Source: Halobacteroidaceae bacterium (GTDB lineage: Bacteria > Bacillota > Halanaerobiia > B1SED10-174). Taken from it: a stretch of DNA of 36,800 nucleotides. Under the pieces are notes generated by a model. That model searched no databases. It was not told the origin of the DNA and saw nothing but the letters and a program-made list of their open reading frames with translations. The position numbers were made by a program, and so were the translations under genes. Shown here piece by piece: positions 33,327-36,800 of the stretch; position 1 is the stretch's first letter; each line of letters opens with the position of its first letter. The stretch covers positions 1-36,800 of the forward strand of contig PWGV01000158.1 of NCBI GenBank assembly GCA_003554585.1. Reading direction: 5' to 3'.

Positions 33327-33704
33327 ATGTATTCTGAAAAAGTTATGGACCATTTTACAAACCCTCGTAATATGGGGTCAATGGAAAATCCAGATGGAAA
33401 AGCCCAGGTTGGGAACCCCACCTGTGGAGATATAATGGAAATTGCCATAAAAGTCGAAGATAACAAAATTAAAGATATTCGCTTTAAAACTTTTGGTTGT
33501 GGTGCCGCAGTGGCAACTTCCAGTATGGTAACGGAAATGGCCAAGGGGAAGTCGCTGGAAGAAGCTGAACAATTAACCAACAAAACTGTTGCCGAAGCCC
33601 TCGATGGGCTGCCCCCTGTCAAGATGCATTGTTCGAACTTAGCTGCGGATGCACTACAAAAGGCAATAAAGGATTATTGGGAAAAACAAACAAAGAAAGG
33701 CTGA
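33327..33704 (+). CDS. Fe-S cluster scaffold protein IscU/NifU N-terminal type
   Basis: A 125-residue scaffold on which Fe-S clusters are built. Start MYSEKVMDHFTNPRNMG. The three cluster cysteines are in VGNPTCGDIM, TFGCGAAVAT and VKMHCSNLAADAL, with the conserved Asp after the first Cys. No SufU-type insert is seen. ATG at 33327 after AAAGGGGAG. It sits between nifS and mnmA with short gaps (29 and six bases). Confidence 0.94.
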   Translation: MYSEKVMDHFTNPRNMGSMENPDGKAQVGNPTCGDIMEIAIKVEDNKIKDIRFKTFGCGAAVATSSMVTEMAKGKSLEEAEQLTNKTVAEALDGLPPVKMHCSNLAADALQKAIKDYWEKQTKKG

Positions 33705-33710
33705 TCTATT

Positions 33711-34829
33711 TTGGCTCGTGTTGTAGTAGCCATGAGTGGAGGGGTTGATAGCTCTGTTGCTGCAGCCCTTTTAAAAGAACAGGGCCACGAAGTAATAGGT
33801 ATTACAATGCAGATCTGGCCCGAGGGAGAAGGAAAACCCCATGAAAAAGGATGCTGCTCTGTTTCAGCAGTAGAGGATGCCCGCAAGGTAGCCTTTAAAC
33901 TGGGGATAGATTTCTATGTACTGAATTTCCGGGATCTTTTTCAAAAACAGGTTATTGACTATTTCATCGATGAATATTGCGCAGGCAGAACACCCAACCC
34001 TTGTATTATGTGCAATAGAAAAATAAAGTTTGAGCACCTGCTGCAAAAGGCAAAAAGTTTTGGAGCAGATTTTCTTGCTACAGGGCATTACGCCCGCATA
34101 GAGGAAGATGAACAGGGGCGGCCGGGGCTGAAAAAAGGACTCGATGAGGGAAAGGATCAATCCTATGCCCTGTATAATTTAACTCAAGAGCAGTTAAAAC
34201 AGATACTTTTCCCCCTGGGTAATTTTGAAAAGGATAAGACGCGGGAGTTAGCCAAAAAGTTTGATCTACCGGTTCATTCCAAGGCGGAAAGCCAGGAAAT
34301 TTGTTTTGTCGAGGATAATCAACACGGAGATTTCATAGCCCAAAAAAAACCGGACGCAGTGCGTCCGGGAATTATTGTCGATGAACAAGGTAATGTTTTA
34401 GGAAAACACAGGGGACTTCCTTATTATACCGTTGGGCAGCGAAGGGGACTGGGTTTGGCTATGGGCTATCCAGTTTATGTCAAAGAAATTAGAGCGGATA
34501 AAAATGAAATAGTGGTGGGTCCCCAGAAAAGTATTTACAGTGAAGGCCTGCTTGCCCATGATATTAACTGGATTGGCCAAAAGGAACTGGAAAAGCCCCA
34601 AAAAGTTGAAATAAAAATTCGATACAATGCCCCTGCGGTAAAGGGAGAAATTCGACCCCGAAATGGCGAGGTTATTGCCAGGTTTTTCAAACCCATTCCC
34701 GCAGTTACACCCGGCCAAAGCGTTGTTTTTTACCGGGTTGATGAAGTTTTGGGCGGCGGCATAATCAAGTACCCTATAGATATTTCTCCACAACTGGAAA
34801 ATACTCCCCTAAAAGGTAGTAAAGAGTAG
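33711..34829 (+). CDS. mnmA: tRNA 2-thiouridylase MnmA
   Basis: Adds sulfur to U34 of Lys, Glu and Gln tRNAs, using sulfur from the desulfurase. PP-loop VVVAMSGGVDSSVAAALL, catalytic cysteines in NPCIMCNRKIKF and AESQEICFV, ATGHYARI, and the C-terminal barrel ending in DEVLGGGII. TTG at 33711 with AAAGG upstream. It is 372 residues, about ten more than usual. The extra C-terminal tail (about 20 residues after GGGII) is encoded where the gene overlaps the opposite-strand FAD gene by 56 bases. Confidence 0.95.
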   Translation: MARVVVAMSGGVDSSVAAALLKEQGHEVIGITMQIWPEGEGKPHEKGCCSVSAVEDARKVAFKLGIDFYVLNFRDLFQKQVIDYFIDEYCAGRTPNPCIMCNRKIKFEHLLQKAKSFGADFLATGHYARIEEDEQGRPGLKKGLDEGKDQSYALYNLTQEQLKQILFPLGNFEKDKTRELAKKFDLPVHSKAESQEICFVEDNQHGDFIAQKKPDAVRPGIIVDEQGNVLGKHRGLPYYTVGQRRGLGLAMGYPVYVKEIRADKNEIVVGPQKSIYSEGLLAHDINWIGQKELEKPQKVEIKIRYNAPAVKGEIRPRNGEVIARFFKPIPAVTPGQSVVFYRVDEVLGGGIIKYPIDISPQLENTPLKGSKE

Positions 34830-36579
34830 CTCGATTGATAGGTCCTTCGAGGTCTGCTTCGGGAGGGATCTCAGCTGGTATCAGGCCCTTTTCCCGGGCT
34901 TTTTCTATTGGGTTTTCACTCCGGATATTAAGTGGAGCCAGCAGGAGGGCTGCAACATCATTCCCGGTAACCCGATCCCGGGCCCGAGTATAAAAGTAAT
35001 TGAAATCGCGTTCTTTGTAATAACGGCGCAGGCCGTTATTAAAAAGGTTTTGCAAAGCCTCTGGGGAAATTTTTTCTTCCAACCGGTAATTATTATCATA
35101 ACCGGCCGCTATCATTCCCAGGCTTCGGATCAATTTAATCTGAGGATATGCCCAGTGCCCCTCCAGAGCGTGGGGCACTTTAAAGTAGGGAAGGTAAGCT
35201 CCCTCCTCCAGCAGAACAGTCTGGAGATGAGTAATAAAGTGGCTCTCATTGCCCAGTTCCTGCCAGGGAGTATTGCCGTACTGTTTACTGAGTGCGCTGG
35301 CAACTCCTGCAGCTTCTCCAACGTTCATGCCTACGGGAACTACTCTGGAGCTGCCGTGGGCAAGGGAATCATAACTGGCCGAACGGGAAGCAACAAGGAT
35401 ACCATCAATTCTTTCGGGAACCAGGCACCGGAAGGGGATGCTGTAAACCTTGGGATCTCCCAGGACAAAACCCCTGGCGTTCAGAGATATATCCTGGATA
35501 TCAACGGGATATGAGCCAAGGGCAATTTTATCCCAGAAGTCACGGTGTTCGAGGATATCATCAATTGTCAGGCTGTAAAGCCCCTTTAAATGCCGGGTTT
35601 CGCGAATATATAATTCATCACCAACAAAATTTAAAATCGCATTCTCAAATCCGGGAATTCGTTCCCGGAGAAAGGGGATGAGAGTTTCTAATTCTTCTTC
35701 CCCTCTGGCTATTGCTTGTGCCCGCCCTTCTGGGCAGAGGTGATCAAAGTCGAAAATATACATTGCGTTTATTAGAACCGTATCGCCATCCCGGCGCCCG
35801 ATGTTTAAACCCCGAAACCGGATTGCTTTATCCCGGGGCTGGTAATCCTGCATTTCAGACCAGAAACCCCAGACTGATCTTGAATCATAACCTGTGTTGG
35901 GATAATTTGCCTGGCGGATTCCCCTGGTGTTTTTATCCCAATCAACATTTTTGACCCCGAAAATTAGAGTTGCCCCCATTCCAAAACTGGGGCCGCCGAA
36001 ATCTTCCATTCCCAGATTAAAATCTGCTCCGGCAGCGTAGGCGATATCGGCATCCTGAGTGGCATCAACTACTGTTGAAGTCCTGAATTCATAATTTTCT
36101 CCATTATGGCCGAATTGGATCCCGATTACTCTTTTGTCCGCGACAAGTTTGTTGAGGGTGGGGCCCATGACCGGGTTAATATCCCTTGCATTTAAGATTA
36201 CTTCAACTTCTGCTTTTTCTAACATCTCGAGAAAAACTCTTTCTGCAGTTTCGACATCAAAGGAAGAACCCTCGATTTGTTCAAAAAACTCTGCAAATAG
36301 TCCTTTTGTTAACAATTCCCTTTTTGGCCCGTAGTTCATATCAAGGGTGTTTAAGCCACCCCGGGTGAAAAGTCCCCCAACTCGATCTTTACTACAGACC
36401 AGGATTGTTTTTAATCCCTGGCGGGAACCTGCAACTGCTGCTGCAATTCCTTCAGGATCGCTTCCAACAACAATTAAACCAACTTCCTGGTGCTGCTCAG
36501 TTGCCGTGGTAGAGAAAGAGAGAGATAATAAGAAAATAAGAATTAATCCAATAATTCGAGAAATCGGAATCACCTCCAA
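34774..36579 (-). CDS. Exported FAD-dependent oxidoreductase with SLH-like repeats
   Basis: A protein of up to 601 residues in the FAD_oxidored (PF12831-type) family. A signal peptide (SRIIGLILIFLLSLSFSTTA) is followed by a Rossmann FAD site (LIVVGSDPEGIAAAVAGSRQ, DRVGGLFTRGGLN), STVVDATQDADIAYAAGADF, LYIRETRHLKGLYSL, and the C-terminal FAD contact SRVVPVGMNVGEAAGVASAL. Residues about 470-512 (EGHWAYPQIKLIRSLGMIAA) and 555-595 (NPIEKAREKGLIPAEI) look like S-layer homology repeats, so it is probably bound to the cell wall. The substrate is unknown. The only in-frame TTG or GTG codons overlap the SD GGAGGTGAT; an ATT at 36564 is correctly spaced. No clear promoter upstream. Confidence 0.88.
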   Translation of the reverse strand: MEVIPISRIIGLILIFLLSLSFSTTATEQHQEVGLIVVGSDPEGIAAAVAGSRQGLKTILVCSKDRVGGLFTRGGLNTLDMNYGPKRELLTKGLFAEFFEQIEGSSFDVETAERVFLEMLEKAEVEVILNARDINPVMGPTLNKLVADKRVIGIQFGHNGENYEFRTSTVVDATQDADIAYAAGADFNLGMEDFGGPSFGMGATLIFGVKNVDWDKNTRGIRQANYPNTGYDSRSVWGFWSEMQDYQPRDKAIRFRGLNIGRRDGDTVLINAMYIFDFDHLCPEGRAQAIARGEEELETLIPFLRERIPGFENAILNFVGDELYIRETRHLKGLYSLTIDDILEHRDFWDKIALGSYPVDIQDISLNARGFVLGDPKVYSIPFRCLVPERIDGILVASRSASYDSLAHGSSRVVPVGMNVGEAAGVASALSKQYGNTPWQELGNESHFITHLQTVLLEEGAYLPYFKVPHALEGHWAYPQIKLIRSLGMIAAGYDNNYRLEEKISPEALQNLFNNGLRRYYKERDFNYFYTRARDRVTGNDVAALLLAPLNIRSENPIEKAREKGLIPAEIPPEADLEGPINRATLYYLLGEYFPVVEKYL

Positions 36580-36670
36580 GTATTTAAAATTCTATAACCT
36601 GGCGATATATCCTTCTATAATTTCACACAGTGCAGTAGGAATTAAGGCAAAAAATCAAAAAAAATAGGTG

Positions 36671-36699
36671 TTGACACCACACGAGACGCGTGGTAATAT
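36671..36699 (+). promoter_or_regulatory. rRNA operon promoter
   Basis: TTGACA (36671-36676), 17-base spacer, TAATAT (36694-36699). The spacer is an imperfect palindrome (CCACACG-AGA-CGCGTGG). The 90 bases between the FAD gene and this promoter are AT-rich with no other supported feature. Confidence 0.85.
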
Positions 36700-36719
36700 A
36701 ATTAATGCACCGCAAAAAG

Positions 36720-36734
36720 TGGTCTTTGAAAACT
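36720..36734 (+). promoter_or_regulatory. boxA antitermination element of the rRNA leader
   Basis: TGGTCTTTGAAAACT closely matches the Firmicutes rrn boxA, bound by NusB-NusE to keep RNA polymerase from terminating in rRNA genes. It lies about 15 bases after the expected start. Confidence 0.82.
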
Positions 36735-36800
36735 GAACAGCGCCAGACGAGAGTGGATGCTATAGAGCATCACCAAAATAAGAGAGTTTCAAGGATTAAA
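36735..36800 (+). other. rRNA operon leader, cut by the window end
   Basis: Leader sequence with a small perfect hairpin GATGCT-ATAG-AGCATC (36756-36771). The final bases resemble sequence just ahead of 16S rRNA, but the 16S start (AGAGTTTGATCCTGG) is not reached. Confidence 0.75.

Noticed and set aside
35050-35954. Plus-strand open frames opposite the FAD oxidoreductase gene
   Set aside because: They are antisense shadows; the minus-strand frame has a signal peptide, an FAD site and family motifs.
36580-36670. Promoter for the minus-strand FAD gene
   Set aside because: TATAGA-like -10 candidates exist but none has a recognisable -35 box at proper distance.
36735-36800. Start of 16S rRNA at the right edge
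   Set aside because: The conserved 16S start AGAGTTTGATCCTGG is not present; AGAGTTTCAAGG here is leader sequence.
1-36800. CRISPR array, insertion sequence, prophage or defence island
   Set aside because: No regularly spaced repeats, transposase, integrase, phage or defence motifs were seen; the region is housekeeping in character.

Overview
This window looks like a chromosomal segment of a Clostridia-type Firmicute of moderate GC content. Four things point there. RuvC sits beside RuvAB, where Bacilli use RecU. The RNase P RNA is type A. SecD and SecF are separate genes. The gene order is the classic Firmicutes block yebC-ruvAB-queA-tgt-yajC, then secDF-lapA-recJ-apt-relA-dtd, then hisS-aspS-6S RNA-rarA-rrf2-nifS-mnmA. 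I cannot name the genus. Almost everything is on the plus strand; only the last large gene is on the minus strand.

Layout. 1-120: the end of a tRNA-Asn and a complete tRNA-Met(CAT), then a terminator. 189-3543: trmK, a Nif3-family gene, a COG1579 coiled-coil/zinc-ribbon gene, an RNase HI gene and the RNase P RNA (rnpB). 3580-4153: a self-contained unit (promoter, two overlapping unknown small genes, terminator). 4186-11071: FmdB-type zinc ribbon, nadE, yebC, ruvCAB, queH, a DUF2905 membrane protein, queA and tgt. 11144-14379: yajC, lepB, a stand-alone pyruvate-kinase-C-like protein, then three tightly packed genes (SpoIIE/PP2C-type phosphatase, P-loop protein, HD hydrolase). 14403-16586: a consensus promoter, secD, secF and a terminator. 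16645-24614: lapA, recJ, a divergent apt, relA, carbamate kinase, dtd and a glyoxalase-II-like hydrolase. 24616-29210: promoter, membrane-anchored parvulin with TPRs, hisS, aspS. 29382-29602: probable 6S RNA with its own promoter. 29641-34829: rarA, yigZ, an Rrf2/IscR-like regulator, nifS, iscU and mnmA. 34774-36579 (minus): an exported FAD-dependent oxidoreductase with SLH-like repeats. 36671-36800: promoter and boxA leader of an rRNA operon whose 16S gene starts beyond the window.

How the genes work together. Most are housekeeping: Holliday-junction processing (ruvABC, with recJ and rarA in repair), queuosine synthesis (queH-queA-tgt), protein export (yajC, secDF, lepB, the PPIase), tRNA charging and quality control (hisS, aspS, dtd), the stringent response (relA), and sulfur mobilisation for Fe-S clusters and tRNA thiolation (rrf2-nifS-iscU-mnmA). 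No phage, insertion sequence, CRISPR array or defence island was seen.

The most interesting parts are these. The surface flavoprotein gene has a perfect Shine-Dalgarno but no ordinary start codon at the right distance. The unknown small-gene pair lies downstream of rnpB. The PP2C/P-loop/HD group has no assigned role. The Nif3-COG1579-RNase HI linkage recurs in other phyla. Several junctions pack the stop codon, the terminator and the next promoter into the same bases.
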